Assembly: GCA_011052355.1 (NCBI GenBank) | Contig: DRJB01000002.1 | Span: 1 to 16,806, forward strand | DNA: 16,806 nucleotides | Direction of reading: 5' to 3' | Source: Candidatus Kaiserbacteria bacterium | GTDB taxonomy: Bacteria; Patescibacteriota; Minisyncoccia; Phycocordibacterales; Phycocordibacteraceae | Part shown: one piece after another, positions 5,609 through 11,827 of the stretch | Position numbering within the stretch: position 1 is the stretch's first letter | Layout: every line of letters begins with the position of its first letter | Made by a program: the position numbers and the translations under genes | The notes under the pieces: generated by a model | Seen by the model: the letters and a program-made list of their open reading frames with translations, nothing else | What the model was told of the DNA's origin: nothing | Databases searched by the model: none

Positions 5609-7894
5609 ATGGCGCGTAAAAAAAAGAGTAAAAAAGCTCGCACAATCAGAGACTATGAAGACGCAATCAATTGGGTGTCTGCTGTTGTGCTTATTGCATC
5701 GGGCGTGGTGCTTTTCCTTGGCGCCATAGGAGCTTCGGGACCAATCGGCTCAGCGGCTTTCATCGCTTCCTATAGCGCCATCGGGCTCGGCGCATTTATA
5801 TTGCCGTTTGCCATTATCCTGCTTGGCATATATGCGGGTTTCAAAAAACCGGTTATCACTCCGATTATTGCCGGAGGTTCCACCTTGCTTCTTGCGGCAA
5901 TGCTTTCTTTTGCCGGACTGTTTTCTTCGTCATCGTGGGGCGGAAATTTCGGCACCTTTGTGGGAAAATCTCTTGAAATGTTTTTTGGCTTTTGGGGAAC
6001 GCTCATTCTTTTGCTCGCACTGGTACTCATTGCACTTGCGGCGGTCATTGATATTGAAATACTGTTTACGCGTGTGTTTACTTTTTTCTCGTTTGTGTAT
6101 GGCACAACACGCGCAAAAATAAAATATCCTCACGAAGGGCGAGAATACGAAGAGGAAGAAAAAGATTTGGATGAAGGAACGGATGAAGAAAATGAAGAAA
6201 CGGAATACGAAGAGGAAGATGATGAGGAAGAGGAACACCCGAAAGAACTCCCTGCGGAACATGAGCCAACTATAAACAGGTTTGACCAAAACTCACTCAT
6301 TCACGCCGACGGAAGCTCGGCGAACGCGATTGTTAATTTTGACGCAACATATAATCCGCCGGACATACACCTGCTTGAGAATGATAAAGGAAAGCCCGGG
6401 GTCGGAGATATTAAAGCGAACGCGAATATCATAAAACGCACTTTCCAAAATTTTGGCATCTCGGTTGAGATGGATGAGGTGTCTGTGGGACCGACCGTTA
6501 CGCGCTACGCATTTAAGCCGGCAGAAGGCGTGCGACTTTCAAAAATCATTTCATTGCAAAATAATTTAGAGCTGGCGCTTGCCGCGCATCCAGTGCGCAT
6601 TGAGGCACCAATTCCGGGGAAATCACTGGTGGGCATTGAGGTGCCGAACACTCTGAAAGCGACTGTCGGGCTTTGCGGTTTGCTTATGACACGACGCTGG
6701 CAAGAAAGTAAAAATTCACTTTTGGTAGCGCTTGGACGCGACATCGCGGGCGCGGAGCATTATATAAACTTGGTAAAGGCCCCGCACGTACTTGTCGCCG
6801 GAGCTACCGGTTCCGGAAAGTCGGTGGCAATTCATGCTATTGTAACTTCCTTGCTCTACCGAAACGGTCCAAACCAATTGCGCTTCATCATGGTTGACCC
6901 CAAGCGCGTGGAGCTCACTCTCTACAATGGTATTCCCCATTTGCTCACTCCCGTCATTACCGATGCAAAGAAAACAATCACCGCACTGAAGTGGGCGGCA
7001 AAAGAAATGGAGCGACGATATAATATATTGGAGTCCGAACATGTGCGCGATGTAGAATCATATCATCAAACAGTTCTTGAGCCGGCGCGCAAACGATATG
7101 GGGAAGAAAAGCGAAAAGGGGTACCGGAAGACAGTCGCACAGAGATGCCCGAGGCGATGCCGTACATTGTGATTGTCATTGATGAGCTCGCAGACATCAT
7201 GCAAAGTTATCCCAGAGAACTTGAGGCATTGGTTGTGCGCCTTGCGCAGATGAGCCGTGCCATTGGCATTCACCTTATTCTTTCCACGCAACGACCGTCG
7301 GTTAATGTCATCACCGGACTTATCAAAGCAAACATACCGACACGCATGGCACTTCAAGTTGCCTCGCAAATTGATTCGCGTACCATTCTTGATAGCTCTG
7401 GTGCTGAAATGTTGCTTGGCTCCGGCGATATGCTGTATCTTTCCGCAGATATGCAAAAGCCGGTACGTATTCAAATGGCATACATCAGCGAAACAGAAGT
7501 GAAGAAAACTGTGCAATACATTAAAAAACATAATTCCGGCGATTTGGTTTCTCTTGAGCTCTCTGAAAATGGAAATGGTTCCGCCGAACCAAATGACGCG
7601 ATACTTCTTGCGGGCGCTGATGATGATGCGGATGACGAGCTTTATGGTGAAGCAAAGACCGCGGTGGAGGAAGCGGGGCGCGCATCTACCTCATATCTGC
7701 AACGCAAATTGCGTATCGGCTATTCGCGCGCAGCACGTCTTATGGACATACTTGAGGAAAAAGGGATTATCGGGGAGGCGGATGGTTCGCGCCCACGGCA
7801 GATATTGGCGCAGACGCAACAAAGCTCGGACATTTCGGACATTAACGATAGCATCTCCGGAGATGATGTGGGGGATGAAGAGGATGACCTATGA
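5609..7894 (+). CDS. ftsK: DNA translocase FtsK
   Basis: 761 residues. FtsK is a hexameric ATPase at the division septum that pumps chromosomal DNA and helps resolve dimers. Four membrane segments lie at about 23-43, 50-77, 82-105 and 129-152. An acidic Glu/Asp linker (178-212) replaces the long Pro/Gln linker of proteobacterial FtsK. The motor has Walker A GATGSGKS (398-405), Walker B VIVIDELAD (521-529) and the STQRPSVNVITG segment (559-570). A gamma winged-helix domain at about 676-735 ends in GYSRAARLMDILEEKGI, the DNA-orienting domain. A Ser/Asp tail follows. Start 5609 gives the usual basic N-terminus; no Shine-Dalgarno sequence is seen and upstream -10-like boxes (TAAAAT 5585, TATAAA 5594) are ambiguous. 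The stop overlaps the next start (ATGA). Confidence 0.97.
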   Translation: MARKKKSKKARTIRDYEDAINWVSAVVLIASGVVLFLGAIGASGPIGSAAFIASYSAIGLGAFILPFAIILLGIYAGFKKPVITPIIAGGSTLLLAAMLSFAGLFSSSSWGGNFGTFVGKSLEMFFGFWGTLILLLALVLIALAAVIDIEILFTRVFTFFSFVYGTTRAKIKYPHEGREYEEEEKDLDEGTDEENEETEYEEEDDEEEEHPKELPAEHEPTINRFDQNSLIHADGSSANAIVNFDATYNPPDIHLLENDKGKPGVGDIKANANIIKRTFQNFGISVEMDEVSVGPTVTRYAFKPAEGVRLSKIISLQNNLELALAAHPVRIEAPIPGKSLVGIEVPNTLKATVGLCGLLMTRRWQESKNSLLVALGRDIAGAEHYINLVKAPHVLVAGATGSGKSVAIHAIVTSLLYRNGPNQLRFIMVDPKRVELTLYNGIPHLLTPVITDAKKTITALKWAAKEMERRYNILESEHVRDVESYHQTVLEPARKRYGEEKRKGVPEDSRTEMPEAMPYIVIVIDELADIMQSYPRELEALVVRLAQMSRAIGIHLILSTQRPSVNVITGLIKANIPTRMALQVASQIDSRTILDSSGAEMLLGSGDMLYLSADMQKPVRIQMAYISETEVKKTVQYIKKHNSGDLVSLELSENGNGSAEPNDAILLAGADDDADDELYGEAKTAVEEAGRASTSYLQRKLRIGYSRAARLMDILEEKGIIGEADGSRPRQILAQTQQSSDISDINDSISGDDVGDEEDDL

Positions 7895-8226
7895 CATTCT
7901 CATTATTCAAAACAGTATTTTTTATCGTTATTGTTTCTGCGATTGCGTACGGTTTTTGGGAAGGACGCACATTAATGGAGGGTCCGGGGCTCTCTTTGAT
8001 ATCCCCCGCACAGGGGGCGGTTACCGGAAACGGTTTTGTAACCGTTTCCGGTAACGTGGCGCGCATAAATGCGCTTTCGGTAAACGGGCTTGCGATACTT
8101 CCAAATGAAGACGGTTCCTTTAAACGGGTATTCGTATTTGCACGAGGAGAGGATATACTGCAAGTAACGGTTACCGACCGATTCGGACGCTCCGTTACAA
8201 AAACACGAGATATTATTTCTAAATAA
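7891..8226 (+). CDS. Small membrane-anchored protein with an Ig-like domain
   Basis: 111 residues. Residues 5-24 form one N-terminal membrane segment or uncleaved signal anchor (LFKTVFFIVIVSAIAYGFW). Residues 36-108 look like a single beta-sandwich: SPAQGAVT, VTVSGNVARINALSVNG, FARGEDILQVTVTDRFGR, the pattern of extracellular Big/glucodextranase-type Ig folds. Its ATG overlaps the ftsK stop (ATGA), so translation is probably coupled and it may work with FtsK at the envelope. Function unknown. A perfect 16-bp inverted repeat lies in the coding sequence. Confidence 0.8.
   Translation: MTFSLFKTVFFIVIVSAIAYGFWEGRTLMEGPGLSLISPAQGAVTGNGFVTVSGNVARINALSVNGLAILPNEDGSFKRVFVFARGEDILQVTVTDRFGRSVTKTRDIISK
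8020..8055. repeat. Perfect 16-bp inverted repeat inside the Ig-like gene
   Basis: 8020-8035 and 8040-8055 are exact reverse complements with a TTGT loop. The DNA encodes VTGNGFVTVSGN, two similar beta-strand segments. It lies mid-gene, so it is not a simple terminator of the operon. Confidence 0.9.
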
Positions 8227-8245
8227 AAACAACAGCTCGTCTGTA

Positions 8246-8257
8246 TATAATAAATGT
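8246..8257 (+). promoter_or_regulatory. -10 box of recA, leaderless arrangement
   Basis: A perfect TATAAT (8246-8251) is followed by AAATGT and then ATG at 8258. TG lies at 8242-8243, near an extended -10 position; the -35 region (about 8223-8228) is poor. Transcription would begin at or beside the start codon. recA may also be read from ftsK. Confidence 0.55.
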
Positions 8258-9304
8258 ATGCCATTTAAAAAAACAAAACCAAAGGTGCTGAAAAATACCA
8301 CCCCGCCAGCGGAAAATACTGAAGAAAAAAATAGCGCGATAGAACTTGCACTGAAGGAAATTCGTATGAAGTTCGGCGATGAGGCAATTATGACCTATGG
8401 ATCCAGAAAGCCATCGGCGATACCGTTTATCTCAACCGGCTCTATCGGGTTGGACAATGCGCTTGGAGTCGGCGGGCTTCCGCGAGGAAGAATTATTGAG
8501 ATATTCGGACCGGAGTCTTCAGGGAAAACGACTTTGGCGCTTCACTCCATCGCCGAAGCGCAAAAGAAAGGTGGCATTTGCGCATTCGTAGATGCGGAAC
8601 ACGCGCTTGACCCGGAATATGCGCGCCGGCTCGGAGTGAAATTGAACGAACTGCTTATCTCGCAACCAGACACAGGCGAGCAGGCGCTTGAAATTGTGGA
8701 ATCTCTTGTGCGCAGTGGAAACGTGGACACTATTGTGATTGATTCTGTTGCGGCACTTACTCCAAGAGATGAAATAGAGGGCGACATGGGTGCCACACAT
8801 GTGGGCAAGCAAGCACGCTTGATGAGTCAAGCGTTGCGCAAACTCACCGCCATTACGGCAAAGAGTAAAACCATCGTGATTTTTATCAATCAGATACGTA
8901 TGCAAATCGGCGTGATGTTCGGCAATCCAGAGACCACTCCGGGCGGAAAGGCATTAAAGTTTTACACAAGCGTACGTCTTGATATTCGCCGTATCGCGCA
9001 AATTAAAAAAGGTGAGGAGGTTGTTGGAGGGCGTGTGAGGGTAAAAGTGGTGAAAAATAAAGTTGCGGCGCCTTTTAAGACCACCGAGTTTGACTTGCTT
9101 TATAATGAGGGCATCAGTCGCGAAGGAGAGCTTCTGGCGCTTGGCGAAAAGTACGACATTATAAGCAAGTCCGGCGCAAGCTATCGCTTTGGTGAAGTAC
9201 CTCTTGGGCGCGGGTATGATGCCTCGCGAACGTTCTTGCGCGAAAACCCGAAAATCGCCACGGATTTGCTCAAGCAAATCCGTGGGAAACTTGATGCGGT
9301 ATAG
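8258..9304 (+). CDS. recA: Recombinase RecA
   Basis: 348 residues, normal RecA length. RecA forms filaments on single-stranded DNA, catalyses strand exchange and promotes LexA-type self-cleavage. Visible motifs: Walker A GPESSGKT (84-91), FVDAEHALDPEYA, Walker B region VDTIVIDSVAALTPRDEIEG, L1-loop region GDMGATHVGKQARLMSQALRKL, FINQIRMQIGVMFGNPETTPGG (L2 region) and the C-terminal KYDIISKSGASY. The first 25 residues are a basic low-complexity extension before NSAIELALKEI. No Shine-Dalgarno sequence; a TATAAT box 6 nt upstream suggests leaderless translation. The 3' end holds a perfect 13-bp inverted repeat. It follows the Ig-like gene by 31 nt, on the same strand as ftsK. Confidence 0.98.
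   Translation: MPFKKTKPKVLKNTTPPAENTEEKNSAIELALKEIRMKFGDEAIMTYGSRKPSAIPFISTGSIGLDNALGVGGLPRGRIIEIFGPESSGKTTLALHSIAEAQKKGGICAFVDAEHALDPEYARRLGVKLNELLISQPDTGEQALEIVESLVRSGNVDTIVIDSVAALTPRDEIEGDMGATHVGKQARLMSQALRKLTAITAKSKTIVIFINQIRMQIGVMFGNPETTPGGKALKFYTSVRLDIRRIAQIKKGEEVVGGRVRVKVVKNKVAAPFKTTEFDLLYNEGISREGELLALGEKYDIISKSGASYRFGEVPLGRGYDASRTFLRENPKIATDLLKQIRGKLDAV
9258..9285. repeat. Perfect 13-bp inverted repeat at the 3' end of recA
   Basis: 9258-9270 and 9273-9285 are exact reverse complements around CA. It encodes ATDLLKQIRG, 17 nt before the stop codon. No T-tract follows, so it is not a standard terminator; it could stabilise the 3' end of the mRNA. Confidence 0.9.
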
Positions 9305-9348
9305 TGAGGTGGACCCCGGGGGCTTAAGATGTTGCTTACGGTGTCGGT

Positions 9349-9376
9349 CAGGCGCGCCCTTGCCCGGGCGCGCCTG
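9349..9376. terminator. GC-rich hairpin between convergent recA and 9393 genes
   Basis: CAGGCGCGCCC (9349-9359) pairs perfectly with 9366-9376, loop TTGCCC. There is no U-tract on either side, so terminator function is inferred from position between convergent genes. Confidence 0.5.
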
Positions 9377-9392
9377 CTTAGCTTAGGTTTAA

Positions 9393-9719
9393 TTACACAG
9401 TCCTTGTAAAACGCATCGCACGGAAAGCTGAAACAGCGCTGTACATGAAATAACTGACAGCTCCGAGCAATGACACAACCGCCACCTGCGTTATAAACTT
9501 GGTGTGCTCAAATGCGGAAACCAAAAAATGTTCAGGTGCGACACCGCTGGTGAGGCGTGGCATGTTTGCCAGTACGTTTCCCACATGCACCACATGTGTT
9601 ACCGCACCAAGCGCAACTACGACAACGAGCACCGAAAGCGCAGTGGTGTTTATGACAAGCCCAAGCACATATATGATATATATGCGACGCATAACAATTT
9701 TATGAATTGGTGAAGGCAT
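9393..9719 (-). CDS. Small two-TM membrane protein next to the sigma factor gene
   Basis: 108 residues from ATG 9719, 10 nt downstream of the sigma-factor stop, so probably the same mRNA. Two hydrophobic segments: about 13-45 (YIIYVLGLVINTTALSVLVV onward) and about 75-95 (ITQVAVVSLLGAVSYFMYSAV), joined by an outside loop with His/Pro/Arg residues. The C-terminus is basic (AFRAMRFTRTV). I do not recognise a family. Its place after an ECF-type sigma gene makes a membrane-bound partner such as an anti-sigma factor possible, but it lacks any recognisable anti-sigma motif. Confidence 0.65.
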   Translation of the reverse strand: MPSPIHKIVMRRIYIIYVLGLVINTTALSVLVVVVALGAVTHVVHVGNVLANMPRLTSGVAPEHFLVSAFEHTKFITQVAVVSLLGAVSYFMYSAVSAFRAMRFTRTV

Positions 9720-9729
9720 GATAAATATA

Positions 9730-10299
9730 TTATTTAAAAGTTTTCATAAACATTTTCTTCGCTCGGTGCACTCGCGTTTTAATTGCCGAAACGGTTGTTC
9801 CCTCTTTGCGCGCCATTTCTTTTTGCGTGTACCCTTCCAAAAACTGGAGTCGCAATACTCTTGCGGCGGTTTCAGGAAGTTGCGCGAGTGTGCGGAGCAC
9901 TTCATCGCGCACGGTAAGAGTGGCAAACGTATTTTCTGCGCTATCCGGAAGTGCCTCATAGTGTTCAACCGTCAGGGGAGCTATGGCGCTGTTGATGCGT
10001 TTAAGTTTTTGATAGTGTGTAAACGCAACTCTATTGAGGATGGTATACGCCCACGATGAGAAGCGCGCGCCTTCTTGTTGCTTGTATTTGTTGGTAAAAA
10101 GATATATCCGCGTAAAAGTATCTTGCACAATCTCTTGTGCATCTTCATGTACTTTTATCACTGCGCGAGCACGACGATAAAAGGGTTTTTCATATCGTTC
10201 AACCAAGATAGCAAACATGTCGGGATGACGTACGGAAAGCCGAAGCACTTCTTCATCGGAAAGCTTCATCGCGTATCGTCGTGAATTTGAAATGCTCAT
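9730..10299 (-). CDS. ECF-type RNA polymerase sigma factor
   Basis: About 189 residues from ATG 10299, or 179 from ATG 10269 (MKLSDEEVLRLS). Region 2: PDMFAILVERYEKPFYRRA, then HEDAQEIVQDTFTRIYLF, then FSSWAYTILNRVAFTHYQK, the -10 binding and melting helices. Region 4: LAQLPETAARVLRLQFLEGY, then TQKEMARKEGTTVSAIKTRVHRAKKMF, the -35 binding helix-turn-helix. There is no region 1.1 or 3, so it is ECF class. A TATGAT box at 10315-10310 lies 10 nt before ATG 10299, which favours that start. It is divergent from efp and followed by a small membrane protein that could regulate it. The target promoters are unknown. Confidence 0.9.
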   Translation of the reverse strand: MSISNSRRYAMKLSDEEVLRLSVRHPDMFAILVERYEKPFYRRARAVIKVHEDAQEIVQDTFTRIYLFTNKYKQQEGARFSSWAYTILNRVAFTHYQKLKRINSAIAPLTVEHYEALPDSAENTFATLTVRDEVLRTLAQLPETAARVLRLQFLEGYTQKEMARKEGTTVSAIKTRVHRAKKMFMKTFK

Positions 10300-10374
10300 G
10301 CTTTGTGTTATCATAATGCCATAGTACGCCACAGTCGGCATCTATTATAACTATATATCCATAAAAAAGTTACT

Positions 10375-10950
10375 ATGGCAATTCTTTCCTATAACGAAAT
10401 AACGCAAAAGAAAATTATTGTATTTAATGGTGATCCCTATAAAGTTCTCTCCTCAAGAGTTTTTCGTATGCAAATGCGAAAGCCGGTTAACCAAACAAAA
10501 TTACGACATCTGGTATCCGGCAGAGTGATAGAAAACTCATTTCATCAAAATGAATCTGCGCCGGAGGCGGAAATTGAGCAAAAAGACGCCATATACCTTT
10601 ATACCAATCATGGAGAATCATGGTTTACGGAAAGCACCGACAAGAAAAACCGCTTCTCTTTCCCGGAAGGCCTCGTGCATGACAGTGTGCGGTGGCTTGA
10701 ACAAAACGCACCTATTACCGCTTTGTTTTATGATGAGAAACCGATTTCAATTAGTTTACCTGCAAAGGTTGAGATTTCCGTAACTGAAGCCCCGCCGGCA
10801 ATAAAGGGGAATACCGCGACTGGGGGCACCAAACAAGTAACTCTTTCTTCCGGGGCAAACATAAATGTACCACTTTTTGTAAATGCAGGGGATATTGTTC
10901 GCGTCAACACTGACACGGGAGAGTATGTGGAAAGGGTTGCAAAAAAGTAA
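10375..10950 (+). CDS. efp: Translation elongation factor P
   Basis: 191 residues, the usual length. EF-P binds the ribosome between the P and E sites and relieves stalling at polyproline. The N-terminal KOW-like domain (1-65) has FNGDPYKVLSSRVFRMQMR and TKLRHLVSGRVIENSF. The central OB domain is about 70-130, and the last domain ends PLFVNAGDIVRVNTDTGEYVERV. The loop that normally reads KPGKGxA and carries the modified Lys or Arg reads MQMRKPVNQ (32-40); it lacks PGKG and is about one residue shorter. R35 and K36 are the only basic tip candidates. The middle-domain linker VTEAPPAIKGNTATGG is canonical. No ribosome site is seen before ATG 10375; TATTAT/TATAAC lies at 10343-10351. The -35 box of the next transcription unit lies inside the last codons. 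Confidence 0.95.
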   Translation: MAILSYNEITQKKIIVFNGDPYKVLSSRVFRMQMRKPVNQTKLRHLVSGRVIENSFHQNESAPEAEIEQKDAIYLYTNHGESWFTESTDKKNRFSFPEGLVHDSVRWLEQNAPITALFYDEKPISISLPAKVEISVTEAPPAIKGNTATGGTKQVTLSSGANINVPLFVNAGDIVRVNTDTGEYVERVAKK

Positions 10951-10964
10951 CCTTTTGCTATACT
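10937..10964 (+). promoter_or_regulatory. Promoter of small-RNA unit A
   Basis: TTGCAA (10937-10942), 16 nt, TATACT (10959-10964) with TGC just before the -10. The -35 box overlaps the last codons of efp. The segment TTGCAAAAAAGTA is repeated in unit C. Confidence 0.65.
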
Positions 10965-10970
10965 GTATAT

Positions 10971-11075
10971 GGATGTTTAGATTTCAAAAAGGGTCTTTTC
11001 ATGGGCGAAGGAAGAACATCCCTCCGTCCATGAGGAGCCCCCTTACTGAGACCCTCATTGTAGGGTCTTTTTTAT
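10971..11075 (+). ncRNA. Candidate small RNA A, structured, with terminator
   Basis: Predicted start about 10971, end in the T-tract after the hairpin 11049-11055 / 11062-11068 (AGACCCT-AGGGTCT). GGATGTT (10971-10977) can pair with 11015-11021, and TCATGG (10999-11004) with 11028-11033; these cross, so together they would form a pseudoknot. AGGGTCT also occurs at 10990-10996 and could compete for the terminator arm. C-rich stretches CCCTCC (11020-11025) and GCCCCC (11037-11042) are present. A leaderless ORF could start at 10973, but it would run through the terminator. Confidence 0.55.
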
Positions 11076-11088
11076 TTCCATACAGTGA

Positions 11089-11146
11089 ATACCCCTCCGG
11101 TAAAAGTCGGATATTGAATGTCCGACTTTTACCGGAGGTGAGGTAT
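11089..11146. repeat. Very stable hairpin between units A and B
   Basis: 11094-11111 pairs perfectly with 11121-11138 (18 bp, 9-nt loop); ATACC (11089-11093) can extend it with GGTAT (11142-11146) past a 3-nt bulge. The stem has AAAAGTCGGA / TCCGACTTTT near the tip. No T-tract follows. Confidence 0.85.
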
Positions 11147-11201
11147 TGTGCAATAAATAAGCGAGTTTACCTATAGTGTGTAATGCGGACACCCATGTAT
11201 C

Positions 11202-11244
11202 ATAGGCGTAAGTGAGGAAGTTTCACTTCCTCACTTACGCCTAT
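11202..11244. repeat. 20-bp perfect hairpin, GGAAGT-TTC-ACTTCC tip
   Basis: 11202-11221 and 11225-11244 are exact reverse complements with loop TTC. It stands 16 nt upstream of the -35 box of unit B, just as a similar hairpin precedes unit C. Confidence 0.9.
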
Positions 11245-11260
11245 CTTGTTTCCGCACGAC

Positions 11261-11288
11261 TTGTAAAAAATTAACTTCTTGTTATTAT
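11261..11288 (+). promoter_or_regulatory. Promoter of small-RNA unit B
   Basis: TTGTAA (11261-11266), 16 nt, TATTAT (11283-11288) with TGT before the -10. Upstream TTTCCGCACGA matches TTTCCGCCCGA before unit C. Confidence 0.6.
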
Positions 11289-11295
11289 TACACAC

Positions 11296-11370
11296 GGAAA
11301 CAACGACCCCCCCCCAAGAAAAACAATTGTACCCCCCATTTTGACCTCGCGCCCGCGAGGTCTCTTTTTA
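11296..11370 (+). ncRNA. Candidate small RNA B, C-rich
   Basis: Predicted start about 11296 (GGAAACAACG), then nine C in a row (11307-11315), an A-rich part, ACCCCCCATTTTGACC (11331-11346) and a terminator: GACCTCGC (11343-11350) pairs with 11355-11362, loop GCCC, tail TCTTTTTATT. There is no ORF of useful length. The C-rich element before the terminator matches that of unit C. Confidence 0.6.
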
Positions 11371-11401
11371 TTCAAAAATATTATGTATTTTTGAATAAAA
11401 A
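11365..11401. repeat. AT-rich inverted repeat after unit B
   Basis: 11365-11379 and 11387-11401 are perfect 15-nt reverse complements with a 7-nt loop. The left arm is the T-tail of terminator B, so it is part of the unit end. Confidence 0.8.
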
Positions 11402-11434
11402 GGACATTGGATGTTCAACTTACACCAAGAAGAC

Positions 11435-11465
11435 ACCGGCAAGGAAGTGAAACTTCCTTGCCGGT
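11435..11465. repeat. 14-bp perfect hairpin, GGAAGT-GAA-ACTTCC tip
   Basis: 11435-11448 pairs exactly with 11452-11465, loop GAA. It lies 16 nt before the -35 of unit C, mirroring the hairpin before unit B. Confidence 0.9.
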
Positions 11466-11481
11466 ATTATTTCCGCCCGAT

Positions 11482-11510
11482 TTGCAAAAAAGTAGCACCT
11501 CTGCTATATT
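11482..11510 (+). promoter_or_regulatory. Promoter of small-RNA unit C
   Basis: TTGCAA (11482-11487), 17 nt, TATATT (11505-11510) with TGC before the -10. TTGCAAAAAAGTA is identical to unit A. Confidence 0.65.
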
Positions 11511-11516
11511 GCAAAC

Positions 11517-11589
11517 AGATCCCCGGAGGACTTCCCACCCTCCATTTTTACCCCCGGCAATTAGTTTGAGTCGGGGGGTCTTTTATTTT
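11517..11589 (+). ncRNA. Candidate small RNA C, C-rich
   Basis: Predicted start about 11517. GGAGG (11525-11529) can pair with CCTCC (11539-11543), with CCC in the loop. ACCCTCCATTTTTACC (11537-11552) matches the element of unit B. The terminator is ACCCCCG (11550-11556) with CGGGGGGT (11572-11579) and tail CTTTTATTTT. The end GGTCTTTTATTT resembles the ends of A and B. No ORF is seen. It is convergent to rpsR. Confidence 0.6.
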
Positions 11590-11602
11590 GAGAAATCTGA
11601 CG

Positions 11603-11809
11603 CTACGAAGCGATATACGGCAATAGTGCCATATATCTGGAGCGCTTTATTGCAAGAGCAATTTCACGCTGGCGTGCTGCTGCAATTCCTGTGCGACGAT
11701 GAGGCAATATTCTTGCATGCGGATCGGTGAATTGCGATAAATATGTCGTGTCTTTATAGTCAACAAATTTCTTGTGCTCTATTTCTTCTCGTTGTGCCTG
11801 ATGTGCCAT
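11603..11809 (-). CDS. rpsR: 30S ribosomal protein S18
   Basis: 68 residues, short but within the family range. S18 binds S6 and 16S rRNA on the platform of the small subunit. Signature parts: FVDYKDTTYLSQFTDPHARI, then LPHRRTGIAAARQREIALAI, then KRSRYMALLPYI. It follows ssb by 18 nt in the classical rpsF-ssb-rpsR order. The TATATA box 3 nt before ATG 11809 is probably too close to be a promoter, so cotranscription with ssb is likely. Nothing looks unusual apart from a very short N-terminus. Confidence 0.95.
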   Translation of the reverse strand: MAHQAQREEIEHKKFVDYKDTTYLSQFTDPHARILPHRRTGIAAARQREIALAIKRSRYMALLPYIAS

Positions 11810-11827
11810 AGGTATATATTTGTATTA

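Noticed and set aside
7058..7531. 157-residue minus-strand ORF opposite ftsK
   Set aside because: It is antisense to the FtsK motor domain, whose frame is certain.
10971..11075. Unit A as the signal recognition particle RNA
   Set aside because: GGAAG occurs, but the conserved asymmetric loop and matching strand of the SRP RNA tip are missing.
10973..11176. 67-residue leaderless ORF in unit A
   Set aside because: It would run through a clear intrinsic terminator and a perfect 18-bp hairpin, and units B and C have no matching ORF.
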